DNA from: Paludibaculum fermentans_A
Lineage (GTDB): Bacteria; Acidobacteriota; Terriglobia; Bryobacterales; Bryobacteraceae
Direction: 5' to 3'
Assembly (NCBI RefSeq): GCF_051172195.1
Contig: NZ_JBPJAQ010000001.1
Coordinates: 1,054,001-1,118,000, forward strand
Length of the DNA: 64,000 nt
Shown: positions 50,413-59,839 of the stretch, piece after piece
How the letters are laid out: every line of letters starts with the position of its first letter
Position numbering within the stretch: the stretch's first letter is position 1
Notes under the pieces: model-generated
The model's input: the letters and a program-made list of their open reading frames with translations, nothing else
Database searches by the model: none
What the model was told of the DNA's origin: nothing
Translations under genes and position numbers: made by a program

Positions 50413-52677
50413 TCACTGGCAACCAATGGCGCGGCTCCGCAGGCTGGCCAGGGACTCCTCATCTTCCCTGGTGGACGAGGGTCCGGCGACGATCGCCGTG
50501 AATATACGCAGGGCCTCGCGGGTGGCCGCCTCGTCGCAGCGCTTGTTCCCGATGGAATAGGCGGCTAGGCGGGAGTACCAGGCATAGCCCAGATCACGCG
50601 ATGATTCGACGTTTGTAGTGTCTGACTCCGCCAGACGCTTCAGAATGGCGATGCCGCGGTCGCAATCGGCCAGCGCGCCGGGCACGTCGCCGGCCCGGGC
50701 TTGCGCCTCCGCTTTCATGACAAGCTCGTCGGCCTGATCGCGCAGCAGGGCTGGCTCGCCCGGTTGGAGTTCGGTCAATTTCTGCAAGTAGGCCAGCGCG
50801 CGAACGTGACTTTGGAGGCCCTCGGCCGGTTGACCATGCGTGGCGAGGTGGTTGCCGATCCGTTGTTCTACAACTGCAAGAGATCGTAATAGAGCCGGAT
50901 CGTTGGAGGCCACCGGGGCGAGCCGCTCGCCCAGTGTTCGTGCTTCCGTGAGGCGGGCCAGGCCTTCGGCCGGGGCACCGCCGCTGCGCAGAGTGGCATC
51001 GCCCCAGGCGCTGAGCGCGGAGACGAGTAGCACCTGATCTGCTCTCTGCTGCGTGGCGCCAAACAGGGAGACCGACTCCTGCAAGTGTCGTAGAGAGTCC
51101 GGCCAGCGGAACAACCGGCTCTCCAACTGGCCGCGCCGCTGCAACACCGTACCCAGGGCACGCCGGCTGCGATCACGATCCGCGTTGGCCACCACCTGCC
51201 TCGCCCACTTCTCCGCTTCCTGGTAGCTGCGCAGTGCTTCCGCCGGATTGCCACGGTTGGCGCTCCATGGCCGGCCCTGTGCGTCACCTAACCGCAGCCA
51301 CGCGGTGGAGATGTCTAGGCTAATGTCTTTCAGTGACTTATCTGACTGTGCGTCGCGGTCCAGTTTCTGCAGGTAGTTGAGCGCGTCACTGGCGATGCGC
51401 TCGCGCAGCGCGGTGGAGCCGGGCAGGCGGGCGACGCGGTCGTGGTAATCGAAGAGCAGGTTCAGGGCGAGTCTATGGAGGTCTTCCAGATGGGCTCGGG
51501 CCTGGTTTTCGGCCCGGCGCGTCTGGCCCCACTGCCAGGAGAACAGTCCGACCGCCACGACCGTGGACAGGATCGCCGCAGCCAAGATCGTGGTCGCACG
51601 GCGGTTGCGGCGGACGAACTTGGAGAGCCGGTAGGAAACCGTATCCGGGCGGGCGGTGACGGGGCGTCCTTCCAGGTAGCGCAGGAGATCCTCAGCCAAA
51701 CTTCGGGCAGAGGGATAGCGGCGGTCCGGTTCGCGGTGCGTGGAAAGCCGGACGATCGAATCCAGATCACGGTCGACGGCCGGGTTGACGCTGCTGGGTG
51801 CGGGCAGATCCTCCCCCGCCGCCGCCTTGGGGCGCTCACCGGTCAGCAACTCGAACGTGATCAGGCCGAGGGAGAAGATATCGGAGGCTGTGGTGACCGG
51901 CAGGCCGGCGAGTTGTTCCGGGCTGGCATAGCCGGGCGTATAGAAACCGGTCGCGGCCCCGCTTTCCTCCTCCGGATGTAGTAGTTTGGCGACACCGAAA
52001 TCCAGCAGTTGGACGCGGCCGCCGGAATCCACCAGGATGTTGGCCGGCTTGAGGTCGCGGTGCACGATCAGCCGCTGATGCGCGAAGTGGACCGCCAGGC
52101 AGATGTCGGCCAGGATTCTGACCCGTTCGGGGAGGGACAACTGGCGCTGCCGGGCATAGGTCAGCAGCGGCTGGCCGTCGACGTATTCCATTACAAAATA
52201 AGGGACTCCGGGGCCGACGGAGCCACCGTCCAGCAACCGGGCGATATGCGGGTGTTGCAGTTGGGCAAGGATCCGCCTCTCCGATCGCAGACGCTGCTCG
52301 GCGGCCGCGGTCACCAGCCCGGTGCGGCTGAACTTGATGGCGACCTGTTGGGCGAACGAGCCGTCCGCCCGCTCGGCCAGCCAGACCGCGCCCATGCCGC
52401 CCGAACCCAGTTCGCGGACCAGGCGGTACGACCCGACCACCGCACCTTCCTCCGGGCGAAAGAGCACGGTCGAGAACTCGGGCAGGGGGTCGTGCTCCAG
52501 AAAGGTGTTGGCTGACTGGTCGGCCGCGAGCATACGGTCCACCTCAGCGCGGATCGCTGCGTCCGGGGGACAGGATCCGTCGAGGAAGTGTCCGCGCGCC
52601 TCAGGCTCCACCTCGACGGCCGCTTCAAAGATCTGGGCGACCTGCCGCCATTGTTCCGGAGTCAGCGCGGGTTGCAT
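50413..52677 (-). CDS. Ser/Thr protein kinase with TM helix and TPR-like C-terminus
   Basis: A 754-residue kinase of the Hanks type. A ~75-residue N-terminal helical domain (LTPEQWRQVAQIFEAA...) is followed by the kinase domain with GSGGMGAVWL (91-100), Lys115, HRDLKPAN (Asp208) and DFGVA (Asp226). A single membrane helix follows (about 363-383), then a ~370-residue TPR-like sensor region outside the cytoplasm. The catalytic residues are all present. It starts four bases after the ECF sigma factor gene. This sigma/kinase pairing is common in Acidobacteria, and the kinase is thought to act in the same signalling path. Confidence 0.92.
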   Translation of the reverse strand: MQPALTPEQWRQVAQIFEAAVEVEPEARGHFLDGSCPPDAAIRAEVDRMLAADQSANTFLEHDPLPEFSTVLFRPEEGAVVGSYRLVRELGSGGMGAVWLAERADGSFAQQVAIKFSRTGLVTAAAEQRLRSERRILAQLQHPHIARLLDGGSVGPGVPYFVMEYVDGQPLLTYARQRQLSLPERVRILADICLAVHFAHQRLIVHRDLKPANILVDSGGRVQLLDFGVAKLLHPEEESGAATGFYTPGYASPEQLAGLPVTTASDIFSLGLITFELLTGERPKAAAGEDLPAPSSVNPAVDRDLDSIVRLSTHREPDRRYPSARSLAEDLLRYLEGRPVTARPDTVSYRLSKFVRRNRRATTILAAAILSTVVAVGLFSWQWGQTRRAENQARAHLEDLHRLALNLLFDYHDRVARLPGSTALRERIASDALNYLQKLDRDAQSDKSLKDISLDISTAWLRLGDAQGRPWSANRGNPAEALRSYQEAEKWARQVVANADRDRSRRALGTVLQRRGQLESRLFRWPDSLRHLQESVSLFGATQQRADQVLLVSALSAWGDATLRSGGAPAEGLARLTEARTLGERLAPVASNDPALLRSLAVVEQRIGNHLATHGQPAEGLQSHVRALAYLQKLTELQPGEPALLRDQADELVMKAEAQARAGDVPGALADCDRGIAILKRLAESDTTNVESSRDLGYAWYSRLAAYSIGNKRCDEAATREALRIFTAIVAGPSSTREDEESLASLRSRAIGCQ

Positions 52678-52681
52678 GGGT

Positions 52682-53221
52682 TCAGGTGGACAACCGGGCA
52701 AACAACCAGGCCCGAGCGGTGCGCCAATGGCGCTGGACGGTACGCTCGGTGATGCCTAGCACCTCGGCCACCTCTTCGAAGTTGAGGCCGCCGAAGTATT
52801 TCATCTCGACGATTCTGGCACATTCCGGATGGAACTGTGCGAGCTGGTCCAGAGCCTGGTCCAGCGCCAGTAAGTCTACCGTGGACGTAGGTTTAGAGGC
52901 GGGATCTGAGGAGTCTGGCTCGTCGATGGACATGCGCAGGGCGCCGCCGCCCCGCTTGAGGGCGACATGGGCGCAGGCATAGTTCACCAGGATGCGGCGC
53001 ATCATCGACGCGGCGAGACCAATGAGCTGGGCACGGTTCGACCAGCCGGTTTCGCGCTGCTCCAGCAGGCGCAGGTAAGCCTCGTGGACGAGGGAGGTTG
53101 GCTGGAGGGTGTGGTCCGTGCGCTCGCGGCGCAGGTAGGACGCGGCGAGCCGGCGCAACTCCTCGTAGACCAGCGGGAGTTGGTCGTCGAGGGTGTTGCG
53201 CGGCTCGGCGGTATCAGACAT
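52682..53221 (-). CDS. ECF-type RNA polymerase sigma factor
   Basis: A 179-residue sigma factor with region 2 ('LPLVYEELRRLAASYLRRER') and region 4 ('FNFEEVAE'-type helix: LNFEEVAEVLGITERTVQRHW). The 'HTLQPTSLVHEAYLRL' motif identifies the ECF subfamily that is abundant in Acidobacteria and Planctomycetes and is usually adjacent to Ser/Thr kinases, as here. No anti-sigma factor gene is visible; kinase control may replace it. It lies 21 bp after the PQQ-propeller gene. Confidence 0.93.
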   Translation of the reverse strand: MSDTAEPRNTLDDQLPLVYEELRRLAASYLRRERTDHTLQPTSLVHEAYLRLLEQRETGWSNRAQLIGLAASMMRRILVNYACAHVALKRGGGALRMSIDEPDSSDPASKPTSTVDLLALDQALDQLAQFHPECARIVEMKYFGGLNFEEVAEVLGITERTVQRHWRTARAWLFARLST

Positions 53222-53242
53222 AACCGAATGAAACAGTTTAAC

Positions 53243-54967
53243 TTAGCGCAGGGAGGACGCGACGATCTGCTTCCCGGACTTGTGTGTGCGGACCACGATG
53301 CCGTGCAACTCGTCGACGACGTAGTCCGGCTCACGGTCGTTAAACACGACTTCCTGCTCGGTTTCGCCGCTGTCGAGGTTCACGCCGACGATGCCCGGCG
53401 CACCCTTGTTGTCCATCTCCACGTCGGTGAGCATGTAAGCGTAGTTGAACGTGGCGTTGGCTGCACTAAAGCGCTTGGACCATGCTCCGAACATGCCCGA
53501 GATGTTGTCCTGGCGCATGTTGTTGGCCAGGGTGTTGCTGGACGTGCCAAGTTGCGTATTGAGCGCGGTGCCGGTGTTCATGTAGTAGGCCATGGCGAAG
53601 GCCGCCGTGGTGGCCAGTTTCTGCCAGCCGGGTAGCCCAGGTGCTTTGTATTCAACGCCCCAGGCGATCTCGCGGGTCGCCGGCTTGAAAGACAACAGGT
53701 GTTGTTTAGCGCGAACGACCACCGTGCCGTTCTGGCGCGGCACCAGGGCGAGCGGAAAATCTTCCTCACTGTTGTCCTTGCGGGCCATGGCGCGCACTCC
53801 GCCCAGGGCGAACTTGCCGGCCATTTTGGCGGCCTTCTTGCCTCCGCTCGACTTGGCTTTGAACTCCAGCGGGACGCGGAAGGCCTCCTTGGCTCCGCCG
53901 GCGGCGTCCGCCTTCAGGCCAACCAGCGCGCGGGCGTCGGCGATCATAACCGTGTTCGATGGGGCGTCGTAGACCATGTTGGTAGTCGATTCCTTGGCGC
54001 CGTCGTAGCGCCACTTCAACTGGCCGGAGCCGGAGTCGAGCGCCACGATGCCCAGCGGCTTCTTCAGTTCAAACTCGCGCTTGCTGGAATCGAAGTAGGT
54101 GCCGCCCATGCGGGCGATAACCAGGTTGTTGCGGACCAGGATCTCGGGAATGGCCGCACCGAAGTCGGACGAGGTCCACTTGAGGGTGCCGTTGGCCTTG
54201 TCGAAGGCGCGGACGATGCCCTTGGCCGAGCTGTAGACGAGCCCGCCGTCGACAACCGGTGACGAATTCGTACGTTTGTAGTGGCCCTCGGTGACGTCGA
54301 AGGGAGCGCCCCACAGGACGTTACCGGTCTTCGTGTCGATCTTGTGGAGGCCGGCGTAGGCGAGATACATGGCACCGTCTTCGAAGGTGGGTTGAGCGTG
54401 CCCGTCGAGGTCGACGCGCGGCATGAATTTGCCACTCTTTTCATTGATATACAGGTCGGCCTTGTCCTTGATGGCGCCTTCGAACCGTACCTGGCCGGTA
54501 GCCATGTCGAAGCCCATGTAGCGGACCGGCACCTTATTGCCGGCAAACTCGCAGGAGAGGGCAACCACCAGGTTCTCGGCGCGGTGCCCGACCAGGTCGA
54601 TCAGGACGCCTTTCATCTTCTCGGTCTTCCAGACATCCTCGCCGGTCTCGAGGCTGATGGCGACAAGGCTCGAGTTGTTCGAGAAACGGCTGCTGTTTTC
54701 GGCGATGAAGAGCAGCGGGATGCCCGCCACTTCTTCGATGTTGAATTCCAGGAGTTTGCCCAGGTCGGCCCGGGTCCAGAGCAGTTTGCCGGATTCCGTA
54801 TCGATAGCATGCAGCCCCTTATCCGTGGAAAAGAGGTAGGTGCCGCCCAGGATGACGCGCGACCACTTCACCGAGGCAGGTGCTTCCAGTGCCCATTTCT
54901 CCTGAGCAGTCAAAGACATAGCCAACCCACAGACCAGCGCAAGCGTAGTTCCGAGATGTTTTTTCAT
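53243..54967 (-). CDS. Secreted PQQ-like beta-propeller protein
   Basis: A 574-residue protein with a signal peptide (LALVCGLAMSLTAQ). Repeated propeller blades end in 'Gx(L/V)LW' motifs ('SGKLLWTRADLG', 'TGNVLWGAPFD', 'NGTLKWTSSDF', 'SGQLKWRYDG'). No alcohol-dehydrogenase-type cofactor ligands are evident, so a BamB-like or sensor scaffold is more likely than an enzyme. GGGAAG lies before the ATG at 54967. It is the first gene of the run that continues into the ECF sigma factor and the kinase, so a role in the same signalling or envelope process is plausible. Confidence 0.78.
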   Translation of the reverse strand: MKKHLGTTLALVCGLAMSLTAQEKWALEAPASVKWSRVILGGTYLFSTDKGLHAIDTESGKLLWTRADLGKLLEFNIEEVAGIPLLFIAENSSRFSNNSSLVAISLETGEDVWKTEKMKGVLIDLVGHRAENLVVALSCEFAGNKVPVRYMGFDMATGQVRFEGAIKDKADLYINEKSGKFMPRVDLDGHAQPTFEDGAMYLAYAGLHKIDTKTGNVLWGAPFDVTEGHYKRTNSSPVVDGGLVYSSAKGIVRAFDKANGTLKWTSSDFGAAIPEILVRNNLVIARMGGTYFDSSKREFELKKPLGIVALDSGSGQLKWRYDGAKESTTNMVYDAPSNTVMIADARALVGLKADAAGGAKEAFRVPLEFKAKSSGGKKAAKMAGKFALGGVRAMARKDNSEEDFPLALVPRQNGTVVVRAKQHLLSFKPATREIAWGVEYKAPGLPGWQKLATTAAFAMAYYMNTGTALNTQLGTSSNTLANNMRQDNISGMFGAWSKRFSAANATFNYAYMLTDVEMDNKGAPGIVGVNLDSGETEQEVVFNDREPDYVVDELHGIVVRTHKSGKQIVASSLR

Positions 54968-55166
54968 GGTTCTTCCCAGCAGTTGTTTGGGGGGCGGAAA
55001 GGACGCTCTCCTCCGTGAACTGGACGCGGCGTATGACCCGGATCAGGATGATGACGCTACACCAAATCAGGCGTCCCTGACAGCCCCTGCCACACTACGC
55101 AGCATCCGCGGGGAAAAGCCGACAGCAATCGAGAAAAAAGTAAACAGATTGACAGGACTGTGAATA

Positions 55167-55209
55167 GTGGTAGATCTTCGACCACCTGTGGCAGTAGACT
55201 CTCTACCAC
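55167..55209. promoter_or_regulatory. Nested inverted repeats upstream of padR
   Basis: Arms GTGGTAGA (55167-55174) and TCTACCAC (55202-55209) are perfect complements 27 bp apart. Between them are further half-sites ACCAC (55181-55185) and GTGG (55188-55191). The right arm touches the padR ATG at 55210, as expected for autorepression by a PadR dimer. Confidence 0.55.
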
Positions 55210-55548
55210 ATGGAGAAACCGCGGAAGCTCGAAATGCTGCAAGGGACCCTGGATCTGCTGATTCTGCAGACGCTGCAGTGGGGACCGCAGCACGGGCACG
55301 GAATCGGACAGGTGATCCGGGCCAAGTCCGATGAATTACTACAAGTGGAGCATGGGAGCCTGTATCCGGCTCTGCACCGCCTGAGGCGTGAAGGCTGGAT
55401 CGAATCGGAGTGGGGCATGACGGAGAACAAGCAGCGTGCCCGGTTCTACCGGTTGACCGAGGCCGGCAAGCAGCAACTGATCGAGGAAGAGACGAAGTGG
55501 AAGCTGTTCGTGAAGACCATGGCGCGGGTGATGCGCCCACAGGAGTAG
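55210..55548 (+). CDS. PadR family transcriptional regulator
   Basis: A 112-residue winged-helix repressor of the PadR-like family. Markers are 'MLQGTLDLLILQTLQWGP' near the N-terminus, 'HGIGQVIRA', the 'GSLYPALHRLRREGWI' recognition region, and 'ARFYRLTEAGKQQL'. It probably controls itself and the ADOP permease that begins four bases after its stop. The pair padR-ADOP is a hallmark of Acidobacteria. Nested inverted repeats directly upstream are the likely operator. Confidence 0.95.
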   Translation: MEKPRKLEMLQGTLDLLILQTLQWGPQHGHGIGQVIRAKSDELLQVEHGSLYPALHRLRREGWIESEWGMTENKQRARFYRLTEAGKQQLIEEETKWKLFVKTMARVMRPQE

Positions 55549-55551
55549 ACC

Positions 55552-58167
55552 ATGCTCGGCTGGATCCGTTGGTGGCGGCGCCGGAATCAGGAAGAGATTG
55601 AGCTGGAGGAAGAGCTGCGAGCGCATCTGGCGATCGAAGTCCAGGAACGTGTAGCGGCCGGGGAAGATCCGGCGGAGGCGGAACGCGCGGCGCGGCGGGC
55701 GTTCGGCAATCTGACTTTGATCCAGGAGGAGTCGCGAGAGACCTGGGGGCTGTCTGGCGTCCAGCGTTTTCTGGAAGATGCGCGCTACGGACTGCGGATG
55801 CTGCGCCGGACCCCGGTGTGGACCGGCGTGATCTGCGCCACCTTAGCCTTGGGGATTGGGCTGAGTACGGCCATCTTCAGTGTGGTCTACGGGGTGTTGC
55901 TGCAGCCGCTGCCCTACCCGCAACAGGAACAACTGGTTGCCCTTTGGCCCACGTGGACGAAGACGGGCAACGGGCGATTAAACGTGAACGCGATGCTGTG
56001 GCTGCGCTGGCGGCCCGGCCTGACCCAGATGCAGGACGTGGGGCTGACGCGCCCCATCGCGAACTTCAATCTCACGGGAGATGGCTCTCCGGAGCGATTG
56101 CAGGGTGCGCGTACTTCCTACAACGTGCCACGCGTGCTGGGCATGAACCCCATGCTGGGCCGCGTTTTCACCGAGGAGGAGCAACGGGCCGATGCCAAAG
56201 TGGCTATTCTGAGCCACGGCTTCTGGCGGCGCCGGTTTGGCGGGGATCCCAGCGTCGTTGGGCGCAAGATCCAGCTCAACGGCCAGCCTTTCGAAGTGAT
56301 TGGCGTGATGCCGCCCGCCTATGCCTACCCCACCAAGGACTTCGAGCTTTGGACGCCGCTCTACATCCCCCCGGATGAGCAGCAGGCCGATTTGAACTAC
56401 CAGTACAGGGCGGTGGGCCGGTTGAAGCCGGGCGTGCGGATGCAGCAGGCGCAGGCGGAACTGGACGCGCTGATGCACAGGCTGGCGATCGCTAACCCAT
56501 TGAGTTTCAAGGGAGACCAGGCGGAGCTTGGGGCGATTGTCGAGCCGCTGGCGGAGAGCGACGCGCTGCAGGTACGCGGCACGTTGTACGTCCTACTGGC
56601 AGCGGTGGGCTGCCTGCTGCTGATTGGAGCGATGAACCTGGGCGTCCTCCTGATCGCCAGGGCCAGCGCCCGGTCGCGGGAGATTGCGGTGCGAGTGGCC
56701 CTAGGCGCGACGGGCGACCGGCTGCGCCGCCAACTGCTGGCCGAGGTACTGCCGCTGGCGATGGTCGGCATTGCCGGCGGAACCTTGTTGGCGTTGTGGC
56801 TGCTACGGGTGTTAATCCCATACCTACCTACAGATACGCCCCGCATCGAGTCGATTGGATTGCATGGTCCAGTGCTGCTCTTCGCCATCGGGGTCGCGCT
56901 GCTGGTGGTCCTGTTCGCGGGACTGCTGCCCGCACGGATGGCCGCGCGGGAGTCGCCCTCGGCCGGGCTGCGAGCGAATACGCGTTCGGTGGCCGGCGGC
57001 GGCCGGTCCAGGAACATTCTGGTCGTGGCCCAGGTGGCGGTGACGGTGGTGCTGCTCTTTGGCGGAGCCCTGTTCCTGAGGAGCTTCTCGGAACTACTGC
57101 GGGTGCAGCCCGGCTTTACGGCGGAGCGCGTGCTGACACTGCATCTGGCCGTGACCAGGGCCCGGTTTCCTGAAGACGAGCAGGTGTCGGATTACTACAA
57201 CCGATTGATTCAACGGGTGATGTCCGTGCCGGGGGTGACGGCCGCGGGGTTGGTGAACCGGCTGCCGATGAGCGGTATTGCGCAGACCGGCGGCATTGAG
57301 TTTGAAGGGCGGACGGACCGCTTTACGACCGATTGGCGTTCAGCCACGCCGGGCTATTTTGAGGCAATGGGTATCCCATTGAAACGAGGTAGGCTACTAC
57401 TGGAGAGCGACCGGGCCCACACGGCAGCCGTGGGTTTGATCGATGAAAAGCTGGCCCGGACTGTCTTTGGGGCGGAGAGTCCCGTCGGCAAGCGGTTCCG
57501 CATCGGCGGCCCGTCGTTCAAGGGGCCGTGGGCGGAGATCGTCGGTGTCGTGGGGCATATCCGGAACGACTCGCCGGAGAAGGACGAGCGTTCGCAGGTC
57601 TATTGGCCGGAAAGCCAGCGGACGCAGGACCGCGGCGCGCTGGCGGTGCGGACGACCGGGCCTCCAGAGTTGCTGGCGCAAGCGGTGATCGAGCAGATCC
57701 ACCGCGAGAATCCGGAGCAGCCGGTCTATGATGTGCGGACGATGGACGAGTGGGTGCAGAGGGTCATGAAGGGGCGCGGCATGATGACGGGGCTGGTCTC
57801 CCTGTTTGGGTTTGCTTCGCTGCTGCTGGCCTGTCTCGGACTGTATGGGGTGGTTTCGTATACGGCGGATTTGCGGCTGCGGGAGTTCGGCATCCGCATG
57901 GCCCTGGGGGCGGACAGCGGGCACGTGCGCGGGATTGTCTTGCGGCACGCGGGCAAGTTGGCTGCTGCCGGCGCCGTGCTGGGACTGGTGCTGGCCTGGC
58001 CGGCGGGACAGGCCCTGCGGAGCCTGCTGTTCGGGGTGAGCAGCAGTGATCTGGTGTCGTGGATATTGGCTCCGGCAGTATTGATTCTAGTGGCTTTACT
58101 GTCTGGATTGGGGCCAGCCAGACGCGCCGGCCGGGCTGATCCGGCGGTCACGCTGCGGGCGGAATAG
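55552..58167 (+). CDS. ADOP-type ABC transporter permease with N-terminal prefix domain
   Basis: An 871-residue duplicated MacB/FtsX permease. Unlike the first ADOP it has an extra charged N-terminal helical domain of about 75 residues ('EEIELEEELRAHLAIEVQ'), found in PadR-linked members. It then has a membrane helix ('TLALGIGLSTAIFSVVYG'), a periplasmic core, three central helices, a second core, and three C-terminal FtsX helices. No cognate ATPase is adjacent. The substrate is unknown. It is four bases downstream of padR. Confidence 0.93.
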   Translation: MLGWIRWWRRRNQEEIELEEELRAHLAIEVQERVAAGEDPAEAERAARRAFGNLTLIQEESRETWGLSGVQRFLEDARYGLRMLRRTPVWTGVICATLALGIGLSTAIFSVVYGVLLQPLPYPQQEQLVALWPTWTKTGNGRLNVNAMLWLRWRPGLTQMQDVGLTRPIANFNLTGDGSPERLQGARTSYNVPRVLGMNPMLGRVFTEEEQRADAKVAILSHGFWRRRFGGDPSVVGRKIQLNGQPFEVIGVMPPAYAYPTKDFELWTPLYIPPDEQQADLNYQYRAVGRLKPGVRMQQAQAELDALMHRLAIANPLSFKGDQAELGAIVEPLAESDALQVRGTLYVLLAAVGCLLLIGAMNLGVLLIARASARSREIAVRVALGATGDRLRRQLLAEVLPLAMVGIAGGTLLALWLLRVLIPYLPTDTPRIESIGLHGPVLLFAIGVALLVVLFAGLLPARMAARESPSAGLRANTRSVAGGGRSRNILVVAQVAVTVVLLFGGALFLRSFSELLRVQPGFTAERVLTLHLAVTRARFPEDEQVSDYYNRLIQRVMSVPGVTAAGLVNRLPMSGIAQTGGIEFEGRTDRFTTDWRSATPGYFEAMGIPLKRGRLLLESDRAHTAAVGLIDEKLARTVFGAESPVGKRFRIGGPSFKGPWAEIVGVVGHIRNDSPEKDERSQVYWPESQRTQDRGALAVRTTGPPELLAQAVIEQIHRENPEQPVYDVRTMDEWVQRVMKGRGMMTGLVSLFGFASLLLACLGLYGVVSYTADLRLREFGIRMALGADSGHVRGIVLRHAGKLAAAGAVLGLVLAWPAGQALRSLLFGVSSSDLVSWILAPAVLILVALLSGLGPARRAGRADPAVTLRAE

Positions 58168-58168
58168 C

Positions 58169-59827
58169 TCAGCCATTCAGGTCGAGCGTCTGGACGGTTG
58201 GCGCCTGGCCATCGTAGAAACGCAGCTCGGGATCTTCCGCCCAGAGCTGGTTGCGGTAGCGGTGCAGCCAGAAGGCAACCAGGGCAAGCAGCGTGTAGAC
58301 GACCGCAAATGCGACCGGGCTGGCGCCGAGATGCAGCTCCACCCTGATCGCTACCCAGGTATAGAAGATAAAGATCAGGAACCAGATGAAGAGGGAATAA
58401 GTAACGTTCCACTTAGCCGCACCGAAGGTGCAGGTGAACGGGATCTTCTGGTACCCGACGAAGAGCGCTTCGCCGAGGACGATGGCCAATAGTCCGCAGT
58501 AGCCGGAGTGGAGGATGGCGTCGCTGACGGGCAGCAGCAGGAAGTTGATGGGCGTGGTGAGCAGGATGACGAAGGCCAGCATCAGCACATGGAAGGTAAC
58601 CGGCCGGGCGGGAGCGGCGATGCGGAACAGCCAGTGGGCCGGCAGGTCGGCCGGGATCTCATAGAGGAACCGGAAGCCGGTTAGCAGGAAGAAGCTGACA
58701 ATGAGTGGTGCGGAGAGGACGATGTCGGTTTCACGGCTGGTGGTGAGCACCATGGTGAGAACATCGTTCAAAATCACAGCGTTAGCGAGAGCCAGAAAGA
58801 CTCCGAAAAGCAGGCGGTGAGTGTGGCTGCGGAGGAAGGTCTGCAGGACGAACAGCAGCAGGCCGGCGCGACGGCGGTCCTTGCGAAGGCGGCCGGCCAG
58901 CCATTCCAGCCGGTCCCAGACCGGCGCGGCGAAGGACGAACCGCGTTCCAGGGTTTCCGGGATGCGGCGGAAGTGGCGGCGGTAGCTGAGGGCATAGGTG
59001 GCCACGGCGGTGAAGCAGCAGACGGCCAGAGCCTGGAGGGCCGTGACAGCGAGGGCGCGGTAGGCGGCATCTGCTTTGCCTAGCAGGACTTCATAGAGAC
59101 CCAGGAACCAGAAGGGCGGAAGCCACTCGGCCTGGGGCAGGGTGTGGAGTTTTCTGGCCAGGTTGCTGAGCGACGGGCAGAGCAGAAAGAGCGTGAGCAG
59201 CGCGGTAAGAATGGAGAACTGGATAGCGGCCGAGACGCCGCGGAAGCGCTCCAACCCCAATGTAGTCAGTCCGATGCCCTGCAATGCGATGAGGAACGTG
59301 CAGGCGCAAAGCGACAGCGCCATGGTGGCCAGGAAGTGGGCGCCGACGTACCGGATGGCATCCCATAGCGTGCCGGTATCACCCAGGACAACCAAGGGAA
59401 AAAGAATGGTGGCTCCGGCATTCACCGCCAGAGCGAACAGGGCCACGAACGAACCCAGCGCCGCGGCTTTCGCGAGCAGAATGCGGGAGAGGCGCAGCGG
59501 CATGGGCGCGAGGATGGCGTGGTCGAGCCGGGTGGGAAAGATGGAATCCCACTTGAGGAGCATGGCGAGCGCCGGGATCACGAGGGCGAGCGTGAGATAG
59601 ATGATCTTATCGGACCAGGTGGCGGCGTCGCGATCGACGACACGCTCCATGCGAATGAAGGCAATCAGGGACGAGTACTTGCCCATCATCCAAAGCGGGA
59701 GGATCAGGCCCGGCATGGCCACGAATCCGAGAATGCCGGTGACGCCGGAGCGGAGTTCGCCCTGGGGGGCGACGAGGTCGTTTTCGAAGAACTGCGCGAG
59801 GAAGTGCCGGTAGAGGATTTTATACAT
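58169..59827 (-). CDS. ABC transporter membrane protein
   Basis: A 552-residue protein with about 12 predicted membrane helices in two halves, joined by a charged cytoplasmic loop ('RLEWLAGRLRKDRRRAG'). It matches the general form of ABC-2-type permeases but has no motif that fixes the substrate. It follows the ABC ATPase gene by 12 bp and is certainly part of the same exporter. It is convergent with the ADOP gene, one base apart. Confidence 0.82.
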   Translation of the reverse strand: MYKILYRHFLAQFFENDLVAPQGELRSGVTGILGFVAMPGLILPLWMMGKYSSLIAFIRMERVVDRDAATWSDKIIYLTLALVIPALAMLLKWDSIFPTRLDHAILAPMPLRLSRILLAKAAALGSFVALFALAVNAGATILFPLVVLGDTGTLWDAIRYVGAHFLATMALSLCACTFLIALQGIGLTTLGLERFRGVSAAIQFSILTALLTLFLLCPSLSNLARKLHTLPQAEWLPPFWFLGLYEVLLGKADAAYRALAVTALQALAVCCFTAVATYALSYRRHFRRIPETLERGSSFAAPVWDRLEWLAGRLRKDRRRAGLLLFVLQTFLRSHTHRLLFGVFLALANAVILNDVLTMVLTTSRETDIVLSAPLIVSFFLLTGFRFLYEIPADLPAHWLFRIAAPARPVTFHVLMLAFVILLTTPINFLLLPVSDAILHSGYCGLLAIVLGEALFVGYQKIPFTCTFGAAKWNVTYSLFIWFLIFIFYTWVAIRVELHLGASPVAFAVVYTLLALVAFWLHRYRNQLWAEDPELRFYDGQAPTVQTLDLNG

Positions 59828-59839
59828 CGACTGGCTCCT

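Noticed and set aside
55022..55076. TPP-riboswitch-like sequence on the minus strand upstream of the PQQ-propeller gene (CCTGATCCGGGT plus a closing GGACGC/GCGTCC stem).
   Set aside because: The 3' half resembles the TPP consensus, but the essential CUGAGA segment is missing and the downstream gene has no link to thiamin.
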